Assembly (NCBI RefSeq): GCF_023022965.1
Contig: NZ_CP095462.1
Coordinates: forward strand, 868,001-932,000
Length of the DNA: 64,000 nucleotides
Source of the DNA: Ectobacillus sp. JY-23
GTDB taxonomy: Bacteria > Bacillota > Bacilli > Bacillales > Bacillaceae_G
Direction of reading: 5' to 3'
Shown here: piece by piece, positions 9,418 through 17,643 of the stretch
Layout of the letters: each line of letters opens with the position of its first letter
Numbering within the stretch: the stretch's first letter is position 1
Translations under genes and position numbers: made by a program
Notes under the pieces: generated by a model
Told to the model about the DNA's origin: nothing
What the model saw: the letters and a program-made list of their open reading frames with translations, nothing else
Databases searched by the model: none

Positions 9418-9666
9418 ATGAGCAGACCATTTAACGGATTCGAACAAGTTTCAATGAAAGTAGAAGCTGCGCAGCAAATGGTAGGATCCGCTACAGTTTC
9501 CTTGGACCCTGAGTTTTTAGAGCATGCAGCTACTGCTGTATCTGAAGCTCGTGCACAGCTCGAAAGTATGAAACAACAGGCTACAGAGCTTGACACATCT
9601 TTCTTACAAGAACAAGAAACAAAATTGGCCAGTGTGGAACATCAACTGCGCGAGGCCAACCATTAA
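9418..9666 (+). CDS. DUF2564 family protein
   Basis: 82 residues, almost entirely helical and acidic, with Gln/Glu/Ala-rich heptads (EARAQLESMKQQATEL). It fits the small Bacillus DUF2564 family, whose role is unknown. ATG with AAAGGAGGG site, own promoter region, strong terminator after the stop. It faces the ypeQ-like gene. Confidence 0.75.
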   Translation: MSRPFNGFEQVSMKVEAAQQMVGSATVSLDPEFLEHAATAVSEARAQLESMKQQATELDTSFLQEQETKLASVEHQLREANH

Positions 9667-9690
9667 AAGCATCCCCTGGGATGCTTTTAA
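9664..9690. terminator. Bidirectional terminator
   Basis: Stem AAAAGCATCCC / GGGATGCTTTT between the convergent DUF2564 and zinc-finger genes. T-rich on both exits. Confidence 0.85.
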
Positions 9691-9695
9691 TGGTA

Positions 9696-9872
9696 TTATG
9701 ACAGCTGTTTTCCTAATTCTTTCAACTGTTCTCCTACTGTACACTGCTGGATACAATAAGAATGCGCATACAATTTTCCATACTCTTTGCGAAAATGGCG
9801 ATTTATAAAACAACCAGTACAATATGTTTCAATAAGATTATGCACTTGTGAAATTAAGACTTTCTTACCCAG
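9696..9872 (-). CDS. YpeQ-like small zinc-finger protein (CTG start)
   Basis: 58-residue gene in the minus frame. The protein has CTGC followed by HFRKEYGKLYAHSYCIQQC, giving four Cys and nearby His suited to one zinc site, and ends in a helix. This matches the short zinc-finger proteins next to ypeP in Bacillus. The only upstream candidate start is a CTG at 9872, nine bases after GAGGAG; a stop lies two codons further up. The Shine-Dalgarno site overlaps the end of the RNase H-like gene, so the two are probably coupled. Confidence 0.7.
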   Translation of the reverse strand: MGKKVLISQVHNLIETYCTGCFINRHFRKEYGKLYAHSYCIQQCTVGEQLKELGKQLS

Positions 9873-9878
9873 CTTTTT

Positions 9879-10541
9879 TCACTCCTCGCTTACAATAGAA
9901 TGACTGTCAATTGCTGTTCCTTCGAGCGCTTGCTTTGCCAATTGATGTGCTTCTTTATTATTTTTTCGTGACAATGGCTCACATGTATACTTTAACTTTA
10001 AGGATTTCGCTACGTTTTCAATTCTATCCAAATACTTACTCAGTTCTTTTTCGTAACACGGCCACTCACCTGCTAACTGATTTAATACAACTTGTGAGTC
10101 ACCCCGAAGTGTAACCGTTTGATATTTCACGCCCAGCTCCTCTAGTATGTATATGCCAAATTGCAAAGCTGCGTACTCTGCTTCATTATTATTTTCAATT
10201 TCTGTAATTTCTTTATTACGTCTCATTCGATAACTTTGACCATTTTGCGTATAGTACAAACTAACCCCTAATCCCGCTCGCTGTGTATGGGGTTCGTAAC
10301 CGCCATCAAAATATAAAATAATATCATGTGGCTCTTCTTGTACTTTTTTCGTCAATTTTGCCGCCTCTTTTTTATTCCAATATGTTCCCATTTCATCATA
10401 AAATATAATCTCTTTTGTTCGACCCGTTTTTTCAAAATCATCGGCAAAACGAAGTGCTTCTTCTAAACGCATATAATCACTCTGCAGCACAAGTTGTGAA
10501 CCGCTTTTGGTTTTATAGATCCATTCTAAACGAAACTTCAT
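9879..10541 (-). CDS. ypeP: RNase H-fold protein YpeP
   Basis: 220 residues from the ATG at 10541 (AAGGAG eight bases before); a GTG three codons up is less likely. The N-terminal 70 residues are a separate small domain. The rest is an RNase HI fold with D79 (YFDGG), E122 (NNNEAEY) and D148 (LRGDSQ), but the fourth acidic position is H199 (NKEAHQLA). That fits reports that YpeP-type proteins lack normal RNase H activity. Followed immediately by the small zinc-finger gene. Confidence 0.8.
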   Translation of the reverse strand: MKFRLEWIYKTKSGSQLVLQSDYMRLEEALRFADDFEKTGRTKEIIFYDEMGTYWNKKEAAKLTKKVQEEPHDIILYFDGGYEPHTQRAGLGVSLYYTQNGQSYRMRRNKEITEIENNNEAEYAALQFGIYILEELGVKYQTVTLRGDSQVVLNQLAGEWPCYEKELSKYLDRIENVAKSLKLKYTCEPLSRKNNKEAHQLAKQALEGTAIDSHSIVSEE

Positions 10542-10639
10542 ATGAGTCACTCCTTATCTCTACAAGTATCTTATATACAGGAAACTTGCCTTTCTTACAT
10601 AATGACTGTGTTAAAGCCTGATGTTTCTAACTAGCACTT

Positions 10640-10735
10640 GTTGATTGGAGCCAAGGGGGGCGGACTCCTGCTAGAAAGGCGAGTCAAAGGGAGACACCCT
10701 GGAAAGCGAACCCTCGTAACAGAAATCAACAACGA
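10640..10735 (+). repeat. Degenerate Bacillus-type dispersed repeat
   Basis: Contains the pattern GGAGCC...CGGACTCCTGC...GGCGAGTC...GGGAGACACCC...GGAAAGCGAA. This is shared in order with 44090-44240 (opposite strand) and, more weakly, 61365-61470. The pattern resembles a common non-coding repeat of Bacillus genomes. No coding potential. Confidence 0.5.
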
Positions 10736-10894
10736 ACTTTAACAGAGCCTATATAATAAAACTGCTTGCTCTTCATAGTTTACATCATCTGAACTTTCCT
10801 ATATGTATTTATTTATAGAATTGCTATAATGAGACTATTCCATACAAAACGCAGTTATACAATTATATATTATAAGCATAATTTAAAAACGACA

Positions 10895-11030
10895 CTCTTT
10901 TTTAAACAGAAGTTAAGCGATTTTCTGCTACGTTTAGTGCCTAAAAGGAGCCGTGTTAGTCAGAACGTAAGCGTGTATCCTTGCGCTTTCGTTATACTAG
11001 CATGTTAGGAAAATTGTTTGTACTTATACA
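10895..11030 (+). repeat. Dispersed repeat element, copy A
   Basis: About 136 bases alignable end to end with 14560-14700: shared CTCTTTTTTA start, AAGCGAT, AGTRCCTA, GTAAGCRTG, CGCTTTYGTT and TGTTAG-AAAA-TTTGTA-TTATA end. A central hairpin (AACGTAAGCG / CGCTTTCGTT, one mismatch) is visible. Size and structure are similar to bcr-type repeats of the B. cereus group; family membership not shown. Confidence 0.55.
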
Positions 11031-11038
11031 TTATAGAA

Positions 11039-11446
11039 ATGAGGAATCAACCATTGATTGAAGTATATATTGACGGTGCTACAAAAGGAAATCCGGGTCC
11101 CTCCGGTGCAGGTATTTTTATAAAAGGCATTGCAAATCCGGTTTTGCTTTCTATTCCACTTGGTGTCATGAGCAATCATGAAGCGGAATATCAAGCTTTA
11201 CTAGCTGCATTAAAGTATTGTCTGTCTCATAACTATAAAGTGGTATCTTTTCGTACGGATTCGCAGCTTGTTGATCGCGCTATTGAAAAGCAGTTTGCTA
11301 AAAACAAAGCGTATGCCCCTTTGCTTGATGAAGCATTGCAGTTAATTGCACAATTTGATTTGTTTTTTATGAAGTGGATTCCAAGCTCACAAAATAAAGT
11401 TGCTGATGAACTAGCTCGAAAAGCGCTTCAAGGAGAAGAAAAATGA
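11039..11446 (+). CDS. Ribonuclease HI-type protein (YpdQ-like)
   Basis: 135 residues from the ATG at 11039; a TTG at 11018 with a weak AGGAAAA site is the alternative. All four RNase HI acidic residues are present: D12 (YIDGATKGNPGPSG), E in NHEAEYQ, D in RTDSQLV and D in KVADELARKAL. Expected to cut RNA in RNA-DNA hybrids. The start lies right after repeat copy A, so that element is in or before the 5' leader. Its stop overlaps the EamA start (ATGA). Confidence 0.8.
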   Translation: MRNQPLIEVYIDGATKGNPGPSGAGIFIKGIANPVLLSIPLGVMSNHEAEYQALLAALKYCLSHNYKVVSFRTDSQLVDRAIEKQFAKNKAYAPLLDEALQLIAQFDLFFMKWIPSSQNKVADELARKALQGEEK

Positions 11447-12336
11447 ATAGATCAGTAATAGCACATGTTGGATTATTATTTGTTGCTCTTATTTGGGGAA
11501 CCACCTTCATTATCGTACAAAACGCAATTTCAATAGTTGAACCGTTTACTTTCAATAGCATTCGTTTTTTACTGGCCGGTACAATTCTTGTAGTTGTTCT
11601 TTTCTGTAGACAACAACAAGAACGACAGCAACCAGTTGGTGGTGGAATAGTAGTAGGTCTTTTTTTATTTGCTGGCTATCTGTTTCAAACATTCGGTTTA
11701 CTATATACCACCTCCTCGAAAGCCGGCTTTTTAACCGGTCTTAGCATTGTAATGATTCCTGTAATCTCCTTTGTATTTTTACGGCAAAAAACAGGATTGC
11801 TTGCCGTAATTGGTGTTATGATAGCTACCGTTGGTTTATTTTTACTCACGGCTGATCAAGCATTTACTTTAAATCAAGGCGATGTACTTGTGCTTTGTTG
11901 TGCGATTTCCTTTGCAGTACATATTTTGCTAAACGGCTACTATTCTAAACGGTATACACCACTTTTCCTAAGTACAGTGCAAATTTTGTCTGTAGGTATA
12001 TTCTCCGGCATATGCGCTTTTTTGTTTGAAGACTGGCAACGAATACTATCGATAGATTTATGGCTTAATATGTCGTTTTTATTCGCTCTATTATTAACGG
12101 CTCTTTTTGCAACTGCGCTTGCCTTCTTCATTCAGACGGCTGCTCAAACTTATGTTTCTCCTACTAGAGTAGCCATTATCTTGGCAATGGAGCCTGTGTT
12201 TGCCGCTCTGACCGGTGTATTTATTGCGGGAGAAACGTTAACCACAGCTGCCATTGCAGGTTGTGCACTCATCTTGCTCGGTATGGTTTTTGCCGAATTA
12301 CCAAGCAAACCACAAAAAAAAGCCAAAGCGGCTTAA
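11443..12336 (+). CDS. EamA/DMT family transporter
   Basis: 297 residues with ten membrane segments and the two EamA halves: the first opens with VGLLFVALIWGTTFIIVQNA and the second contains VAIILAMEPVFAALTGV. The family exports metabolites and drugs; substrate unknown. Coupled to the RNase H gene by a four-base overlap. The stop overlaps the stop of the converging gene (TTAA), and the C-terminus is basic (KPQKKAKAA). Confidence 0.85.
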   Translation: MNRSVIAHVGLLFVALIWGTTFIIVQNAISIVEPFTFNSIRFLLAGTILVVVLFCRQQQERQQPVGGGIVVGLFLFAGYLFQTFGLLYTTSSKAGFLTGLSIVMIPVISFVFLRQKTGLLAVIGVMIATVGLFLLTADQAFTLNQGDVLVLCCAISFAVHILLNGYYSKRYTPLFLSTVQILSVGIFSGICAFLFEDWQRILSIDLWLNMSFLFALLLTALFATALAFFIQTAAQTYVSPTRVAIILAMEPVFAALTGVFIAGETLTTAAIAGCALILLGMVFAELPSKPQKKAKAA

Positions 12337-12596
12337 TAAAAGGTTGCAAAAGCACGTACATAGTTGCGTGCGCTTTTTTTATTTATAAGCTGTTCTTTTT
12401 GTAGTCTCTCTAATACTTCTATAAAATAACTGCCATCAAAACAAAACTGCTGTTTAAGCGTTGTTTCAATTGCAATATTAACCAGCTCATCTGATGCTGC
12501 TGTATACCCCTGTCCAAACGCGATAAACCCTAGTGCTTCTTTTGGGAGTTTAAAACCCTTTGTTTGTAAAAAAGCAATATATTCTTGTGTTGTCAC
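12333..12596 (-). CDS. Small conserved protein, DUF6123-like
   Basis: 87 residues from a GTG at 12596 preceded by GGTGGGGAG; the ATG at 12632 has no site. Helical and soluble, with the block GFIAFGQGYTAASDELVNIA. It resembles a short conserved Bacillus family (DUF6123), but I am unsure of the name. Convergent with the EamA gene, sharing the stop bases. Confidence 0.6.
   Translation of the reverse strand: MTTQEYIAFLQTKGFKLPKEALGFIAFGQGYTAASDELVNIAIETTLKQQFCFDGSYFIEVLERLQKEQLINKKSARNYVRAFATFY
12348..12382 (+). terminator. Imperfect hairpin, probable terminator of the ypdQ-EamA unit
   Basis: AAAAGCACG...CGTGCGCTTTTTTT within the 3' end of the opposing small gene. The stem has a bulge but is followed by seven T on the plus strand. 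Confidence 0.4.
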
Positions 12597-12748
12597 TGTC
12601 TCCCCACCCTTACGTTCTCTCACATATATCATACCGTTTTTTATGAAAGGTGAACATAAAAAAGTACAGACGCCAGATGGTGAAATAGGAGATTTCCGAA
12701 TGTTAACTTACGCTCGCTGGAAAAAGATTTCTTCACTAACATAATAAA

Positions 12749-12769
12749 AAGAGCGCGAATGCGCTCTTA
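12749..12769 (-). terminator. Intrinsic terminator
   Basis: AAGAGCGC GAAT GCGCTCTT with T-run on the minus strand. The stop codon of the GDYXXLXY gene is in the stem. Confidence 0.85.
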
Positions 12770-13246
12770 CGGCAAAATTTGTGTTACAAATTGATGATAG
12801 GGAGAGGTTTTAATATAAACGTGCCATTTTCGCTCTCCCGATTCAATTTTTGTATTCGGAGAGAAACGATAACGTTCCATACCATAGGTGACATGCATAA
12901 ATCCGGTGTCATCGTATTGATACTTCGCTCGCAATACAACGCCTTTCATTTTCTCGCGTGAAACACGGGCAGGCTCATAGATGTTGCCGTTTTTTTCAAA
13001 CAACACATATATAGCTTCACCATCTTTTAACCTTGCTTTCCCTTCCCATTTACTCCATGGGATACGCTGAGCATCATACGTAAGATATACGGTATCTTCA
13101 TATACCATTTGCTTTAAATCTACAGGCTCTGTCAATAAAATAAGATTGGTTCCATTTTCTTTTGTATAATAACGTAGCCCTGCCATTACAAGTAGCACCA
13201 TGAGTTGCATAGCAACAAGGACGATAAGAATAACACTCTTTTTCAT
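12767..13246 (-). CDS. GDYXXLXY domain protein
   Basis: 159 residues. One N-terminal membrane segment (about 5-24) then an extracytoplasmic beta-rich domain containing VTYGMERYRF, the family's hallmark region. Genes of this family are usually paired with DUF2157 membrane proteins, as here: it overlaps the DUF2157 stop by four bases. Function unknown; the pair probably forms an envelope complex. Confidence 0.7.
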   Translation of the reverse strand: MKKSVILIVLVAMQLMVLLVMAGLRYYTKENGTNLILLTEPVDLKQMVYEDTVYLTYDAQRIPWSKWEGKARLKDGEAIYVLFEKNGNIYEPARVSREKMKGVVLRAKYQYDDTGFMHVTYGMERYRFSPNTKIESGERKWHVYIKTSPYHQFVTQILP

Positions 13247-14466
13247 CGTTTCTTCTCCTCTTTAAGAATTTGTTTTTCCTTCCGTGAAAGAAACAGATAC
13301 AAGCCTGTCAGCAATATGGCACCAATCAAAAAGAAGGCTGATTTGGACATGTAAGAGAAGCCGAACTGAAAATACGCTGCAAACATGCTAACGATAAATA
13401 AACGCGACCCGACTGCTACTTTGTGTTGCTGTGCATGTGCGTAGCCATCAAGCAACATACTAACTGGATACAAAACAACAATTAGCAGTATCATCCACTC
13501 CGCCACGGTCTCATTGGTTATAAATAAAACAGGTAAAAACAAGAGCCATTCATATATCTTAAACGTACGCCATTTACGATGTACATATATAAGTAAAGCA
13601 CCGACTGCTATGATATGAGTCATAATGACAAACGACTTCACTTCCACCGTCACGACTTCTGGCAACAACACATTAAACACATGATAGAAATATAGACTTA
13701 TAAGAACAATTTTTTCACATACATCTATCTTTCTAACATAACTAAACAGTATGAGCAGTATTAAAACAAAAAATGGTATTGTACATTGCACAAGCTGCCC
13801 AGCTATGTTGGTTTCTTCATGCAGACTGACTGGCAGTAAAATACACCATTGCAAAATTAGAAGCAGTGCGCCTACTAAATCGTATCCCCATTGCTTCTCT
13901 TTATACATAAGATATAAAATCCCTAAAGTAGAAGCTAGTAGTATTCCTACATGCACAGTTTGAAATGCTGATATACTGTAAATTTGCCCTATGCCACTTA
14001 ACAGAACCGCCGTTCCAATCAATAACATATGCCTATATAAACAAGCGAATAAAAACGCAAACAACGACCAAAAGAAAAATAACGAAGCGCTATATGCCAT
14101 ATATTGAAACATATCTGAAATAAGCAGCATTGCTACACCGAAGCTCACAACACCAAGAAATAAGCCTCCTATACCGATTGAGTCCTTACCTTTATGATAA
14201 AACAAAGCTCCAGCTATATAAAAAGTTGGTACACATATAAAAATAATCACTAATTTCACTTCATTGCTCATGCCATCCCAGTTTGACGCTAAAAAGGTCA
14301 ATAAACTAAGTCCCAGCAGTATAGATACAAATAACGGCAACAATCGCAATAACATCCCACGATCTTCTGTTTGAAAAGTAGATAGCATCCTTTCCTTCTG
14401 CTCCGCAGAAATAATGCCATCACCCTCCCACTTATTGAGCCACGATAATAACTCTTTATGTTTCAC
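13243..14466 (-). CDS. DUF2157 multi-span membrane protein
   Basis: 407 residues. An N-terminal cytosolic segment typical of DUF2157 (LNKWEGDGIISAEQKERML) is followed by about 12 membrane helices. No transporter or enzyme motif. It is the first gene of a two-gene unit with the GDYXXLXY gene. ATG with an AGGAGAGG site. Confidence 0.75.
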   Translation of the reverse strand: MKHKELLSWLNKWEGDGIISAEQKERMLSTFQTEDRGMLLRLLPLFVSILLGLSLLTFLASNWDGMSNEVKLVIIFICVPTFYIAGALFYHKGKDSIGIGGLFLGVVSFGVAMLLISDMFQYMAYSASLFFFWSLFAFLFACLYRHMLLIGTAVLLSGIGQIYSISAFQTVHVGILLASTLGILYLMYKEKQWGYDLVGALLLILQWCILLPVSLHEETNIAGQLVQCTIPFFVLILLILFSYVRKIDVCEKIVLISLYFYHVFNVLLPEVVTVEVKSFVIMTHIIAVGALLIYVHRKWRTFKIYEWLLFLPVLFITNETVAEWMILLIVVLYPVSMLLDGYAHAQQHKVAVGSRLFIVSMFAAYFQFGFSYMSKSAFFLIGAILLTGLYLFLSRKEKQILKEEKKR

Positions 14467-14797
14467 AAAACCTCTCCTCCTTTTCTACAGTCATAACAAA
14501 CGATTATTACCAGTCTATGAATACAAAAGAACAAGTATATAAATACAAATAAAAAATTGCTCTTTTTTAGCAGAACAAGCGATGCATCGCTATAGCTAGT
14601 ACCTAGAGATGTTTGGTAAAATCATAAGCATGCAGGAAAGACTTCTTCCGCTTTTGTTCTTCTGTTGCTATTATGTTAGAAAACCATTTGTATTTATATA
14701 TTTATGCAAGTATTAAAGCAAGCACCTTCATAGTGTAATTTTACACACCGATAACTGAATTGTATATAGTTATTTATTCTGAAAATAGACTAAAAAT
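14467..14797. other. Intergenic region with repeat copy B
   Basis: About 330 bases between the DUF2157 start and the ypcP terminator. Holds the second copy of the dispersed repeat (14560-14700). No gene seen. Confidence 0.5.
14560..14700 (+). repeat. Dispersed repeat element, copy B
   Basis: Same family and orientation as 10895-11030, with conserved ends and diverged centre. Its counterpart of the copy A hairpin is weaker. Unlike copy A it does not sit in front of a plus-strand gene. Confidence 0.55.
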
Positions 14798-14826
14798 AAA
14801 AGCTTGCGTTTACATACGCAAGCTTT
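14798..14826 (-). terminator. Intrinsic terminator of ypcP
   Basis: Perfect 11-bp stem AAAGCTTGCGT / ACGCAAGCTTT then TTATTTTTA on the minus strand. Confidence 0.9.
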
Positions 14827-14841
14827 ACTCCACTCTCGTTT

Positions 14842-15708
14842 TTATAACATACTCAAAAGCGGCTCTGGTCGACTCCATTCTAGTGATAAACATAATTCAC
14901 GAATATGTGATTCTTCTATACACAAAACAGCTTCACTCAATTCACATGCAATTGGAACTTCGCAATGAATCTTCGCAAGCTCTAAAGAAAGTAGCAATTG
15001 TTCTAAGTTTTCTTCGATCTTTGTTCGCTGTGCCTTTGTTAAGAGAGATAAGTTATCTAATACGCCATGTACACTACCGAACTGTTGAATCAATTTATAA
15101 GCGGTCTTCTCTCCAATGCCTTTCACACCAGGGTAATTATCGCTCGTGTCTCCCATAAACGCTTTTACGTGAACAATTTGTTTTGGCATTACACCTTTTT
15201 CTTCTAAAATGCGATCCGGTGTATATAAATCATAATTGCCAATGCCTTTACGCATAAGCATAATCGTTACCCGTTGGTCTGCCAGCTGAAGCAAATCTGT
15301 ATCCCCTGTTAAAATAAATACCTCATGTTCCATTCCATATACTTTGGCTAATGTTCCAATACAATCGTCCGCTTCATATCTAGTTAAACCTATATTCGGT
15401 ATACCAAGTTGTGCAGAGGCTTCTTTGACAAGATCAAACTGCGGTTTTAGCTCATCAGGCGGTGCAACACGATTTGCTTTGTATTGTTCAAATGATTCTG
15501 TACGAAATGTTGTACTTCCCATATCCCAACAGGCAATAACGTGTGTAGGCTGTACCGTATGAATCGCAGCCAGAATATGCTTCACATAGCCATGAACACC
15601 ATTTGTCGGTATTCCATTTTTCATCTTCATAAACTGTCCGTATACACTTGTCGCATAAAAAGCACGAAACAAAAGTGCCATACCATCAATCAATAATACT
15701 TTTGTCAC
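14842..15708 (-). CDS. ypcP: 5'-3' exonuclease (YpcP)
   Basis: 288 residues from a GTG at 15708 after a G-rich site. The frame runs 11 codons further up but family members begin at VTKVLLIDGMALLFRAF. PIN/FEN-type nuclease with acidic metal-binding clusters (D8 in LLIDG, YEADDCIG, TGDTDLLQL, GDTSDNYPG) and a helix-hairpin-helix (GVKGIGEKTA). It is related to the N-terminal nuclease domain of DNA polymerase I and removes RNA primers or flaps. It follows the small gene at 15758. Confidence 0.85.
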   Translation of the reverse strand: MTKVLLIDGMALLFRAFYATSVYGQFMKMKNGIPTNGVHGYVKHILAAIHTVQPTHVIACWDMGSTTFRTESFEQYKANRVAPPDELKPQFDLVKEASAQLGIPNIGLTRYEADDCIGTLAKVYGMEHEVFILTGDTDLLQLADQRVTIMLMRKGIGNYDLYTPDRILEEKGVMPKQIVHVKAFMGDTSDNYPGVKGIGEKTAYKLIQQFGSVHGVLDNLSLLTKAQRTKIEENLEQLLLSLELAKIHCEVPIACELSEAVLCIEESHIRELCLSLEWSRPEPLLSML

Positions 15709-15731
15709 CTTGTCCCCCCCCAAAAATGAAA

Positions 15732-15759
15732 AAAACCTCACAGATGGTGTGAAGTTTTT
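15732..15759 (-). terminator. Intrinsic terminator of the 50-aa gene
   Basis: AAAAACTTCACA / TGTGAGGTTTTT on the minus strand (one mismatch), T-rich exit. It falls at the stop codon of the small gene, just before ypcP. Confidence 0.75.
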
Positions 15760-15910
15760 ATGCCCACTGTGCCGTCACTTCCCGATGTCCATAAACCTGC
15801 TCTCGCAGGTGGATATCCACACAAATGCTCTCATCTTCCTCAAACCATGCAGCTCGCAGGCCTACATAAGCAGAAGGCATGATGGTGGCATTTAAATATT
15901 GGAATTCCAT
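15758..15910 (-). CDS. Small hypothetical protein, 50 aa
   Basis: Frame from ATG 15908-15910 to TAA at 15758. The 50-residue product (starts MEFQYLNATIMPSAYVGLRA, then acidic, ends VTAQWA) has protein-like composition and a single Cys. A stop precedes the ATG and I see no good Shine-Dalgarno site, so the start is doubtful. The terminator placed exactly at the stop is the main support. Confidence 0.5.
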   Translation of the reverse strand: MEFQYLNATIMPSAYVGLRAAWFEEDESICVDIHLREQVYGHREVTAQWA

Positions 15911-16003
15911 TTAAACAATGTTGGTTTAAGACATAAACAAGCAACGCACACAGCAGGACGTTTTAGTTATCATTTTACCACAAAATAGGCTGAGATGTAA
16001 TAC

Positions 16004-16840
16004 TTACTGCTTCTGCGCAATCGGATTATCTTCATAAGAAATCCAATCGCTCCAGCTGCCCGCATACAGCTTTATATTTTGAAATCCCGCTTCTTTTAAA
16101 GCCAAGATATTAGGGCAAGCTGTAACACCAGAGCCACAGTATACAATCACTTCCTCATCTTTATGAATATCGGCAAACCGAGCCTCTTGTTGAGAGACAG
16201 CATGGAACATTCCCTCAGCTGTAACTCCTTCTTTCCAGAAATAATTGCGAGCCATTGGAATATGTCCGGCTTTTTTGTCAATAGGTTCTTCTATTCCTTT
16301 ATATCGGTTAGGTTCGCGCGAGTCAATTAATACAAACGCACTTCCATCGTCAATTCTGTTTTTTATATCCTGCATCTGTACAAGCATATCATGCTGCGGA
16401 TAAGCAATAAAGTTCTTTCTTGTAAACACGGGCACTTGATGTGTTGTAGGAAGATTTAATTGCTTCCATTGCAGAAATCCTCCGTTTAGGACATATACCT
16501 TTTTATGTCCCAGATAAGTAAGCAACCACCACAGCCTAGAAGCCATCGTCCCATGTTGACTATCATATGCGACAACAGTCGTATCCTCATCGATACCGGC
16601 ATCAGAAAGCTTATCAATAAACAATTCTAAGTCCGGCAGGGGATGACGTCCACCGTAAGTGCCAACCGGTCCCGACAAATCGCGCTCTAGATGCATATAC
16701 AAAGCATTTACAATGTGTTCTTCTTGATATGCCTCTTCCCCGTCCCCAGCATTTGCAAGATTAAAACGACAATCTATAATGCGAACAGATTCATCCTGCA
16801 GATGCTTCTTTAGCCAGGTTGCTTCTACTGTATACTGCAT
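16004..16840 (-). CDS. Sulfurtransferase with two rhodanese domains
   Basis: 278 residues from the ATG at 16840 (AGGAG site). Tandem rhodanese domains; the second carries the active cysteine loop YCGSGVTACPN, the first is inactive but has the HIVNALYMHLERDLSGP motif. Typical thiosulfate or 3-mercaptopyruvate sulfurtransferase. CGSGVTA favours the broader sulfurtransferase group rather than a strict assignment. The start region lies six bases after the ypbS-like stop. Confidence 0.85.
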   Translation of the reverse strand: MQYTVEATWLKKHLQDESVRIIDCRFNLANAGDGEEAYQEEHIVNALYMHLERDLSGPVGTYGGRHPLPDLELFIDKLSDAGIDEDTTVVAYDSQHGTMASRLWWLLTYLGHKKVYVLNGGFLQWKQLNLPTTHQVPVFTRKNFIAYPQHDMLVQMQDIKNRIDDGSAFVLIDSREPNRYKGIEEPIDKKAGHIPMARNYFWKEGVTAEGMFHAVSQQEARFADIHKDEEVIVYCGSGVTACPNILALKEAGFQNIKLYAGSWSDWISYEDNPIAQKQ

Positions 16841-16845
16841 GCCAT

Positions 16846-17112
16846 TCACTCCTGACGATTCAGACGTTCTACATATTCCTTTACCATTTCAAGCGTTACA
16901 TATTTACGCTCAGGTACTACTCCATCTTTAGCAAACATATTAATTTCTTTTGTCACAGCATTGATTGCATCTACCGAAAATGGTTGATTATTTCTACACA
17001 ACATCACTGCTGTTTCAATCGCTGCTTCTCGGCGCGCTTCGAGCTGCAGAAACTCGCTAACTGCTGCCTGCTGTTTTTTTGAATGTGCTGTAATCGCCTT
17101 ATGTACTTCCAT
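16846..17112 (-). CDS. ypbS: DUF2533 family protein (YpbS-like)
   Basis: 88 residues from the ATG at 17112 (GAGGTG six bases before); a GTG lies three codons up. Highly helical (VHKAITAHSKKQQAAVSEF). The family is restricted to Bacillus and relatives; function unknown. Sits between a GNAT gene and the sulfurtransferase in one unit. Confidence 0.75.
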   Translation of the reverse strand: MEVHKAITAHSKKQQAAVSEFLQLEARREAAIETAVMLCRNNQPFSVDAINAVTKEINMFAKDGVVPERKYVTLEMVKEYVERLNRQE

Positions 17113-17124
17113 TTCCTTCACCTC

Positions 17125-17577
17125 TTATAAGTCTATAGCAAGACGAATCATATCGCGGCAATGTATCCCATTTTCCACAATTTCTTCATCATAGTGCCTA
17201 GTAAAATAATTATGCTCGATTCCTATCATACGAAAACCGCTTTTTTGATACAAGGCCAATTGACTGATGCTTGAATTTCCTGTTCCAATTTCAAGTTTGT
17301 ACATACCTTGTCTACGAGCCATTTGGATCGCATGCATTAGTAGTTGCTTGCCAATACCTTGTCCTTGGTGTTCATCGACAACTGCAATATTCATAATCTC
17401 CATGGTACGCGGACGTGTTTCTAAGAGTATATATGCACCGACCACCTGCTCAACTGACACAGCAATAAATAATGTTCCGCGTTCTAAATATGTCCTAATT
17501 TGTGCTTCGCTCGGATCAGCCAACAACAGCAAGTCCATGGGTACTTGTGCTGATTTTTTTATGATAATCTCTTTCAT
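17125..17577 (-). CDS. GNAT family N-acetyltransferase
   Basis: 150 residues from the ATG at 17577 after GGATGGGGAG; the upstream open frame (to 17715) overlaps a divergent gene and is not used. Acetyl-CoA loop HQGQGIGKQLL and the following helix are clear. Substrate unknown. First gene of the GNAT-ypbS-sulfurtransferase unit. Confidence 0.8.
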   Translation of the reverse strand: MKEIIIKKSAQVPMDLLLLADPSEAQIRTYLERGTLFIAVSVEQVVGAYILLETRPRTMEIMNIAVVDEHQGQGIGKQLLMHAIQMARRQGMYKLEIGTGNSSISQLALYQKSGFRMIGIEHNYFTRHYDEEIVENGIHCRDMIRLAIDL

Positions 17578-17643
17578 CTCCCCATCCTTTCCTGTTCTAA
17601 ACTTTTCAATCAGCCAATATGTAATACAAAGGGGGGATAAGCA

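Larger units (their letters stand above)
10542..11038. other. Intergenic region with two repeat elements
   Basis: Nearly 500 bases between divergent ypeP and ypdQ-like genes. It holds a degenerate Bacillus dispersed repeat (10640-10735) and a second repeat element (10895-11030), described separately. A TATAAT-like box (TTGCTATAAT) lies near 10823. No gene seen. Confidence 0.5.
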
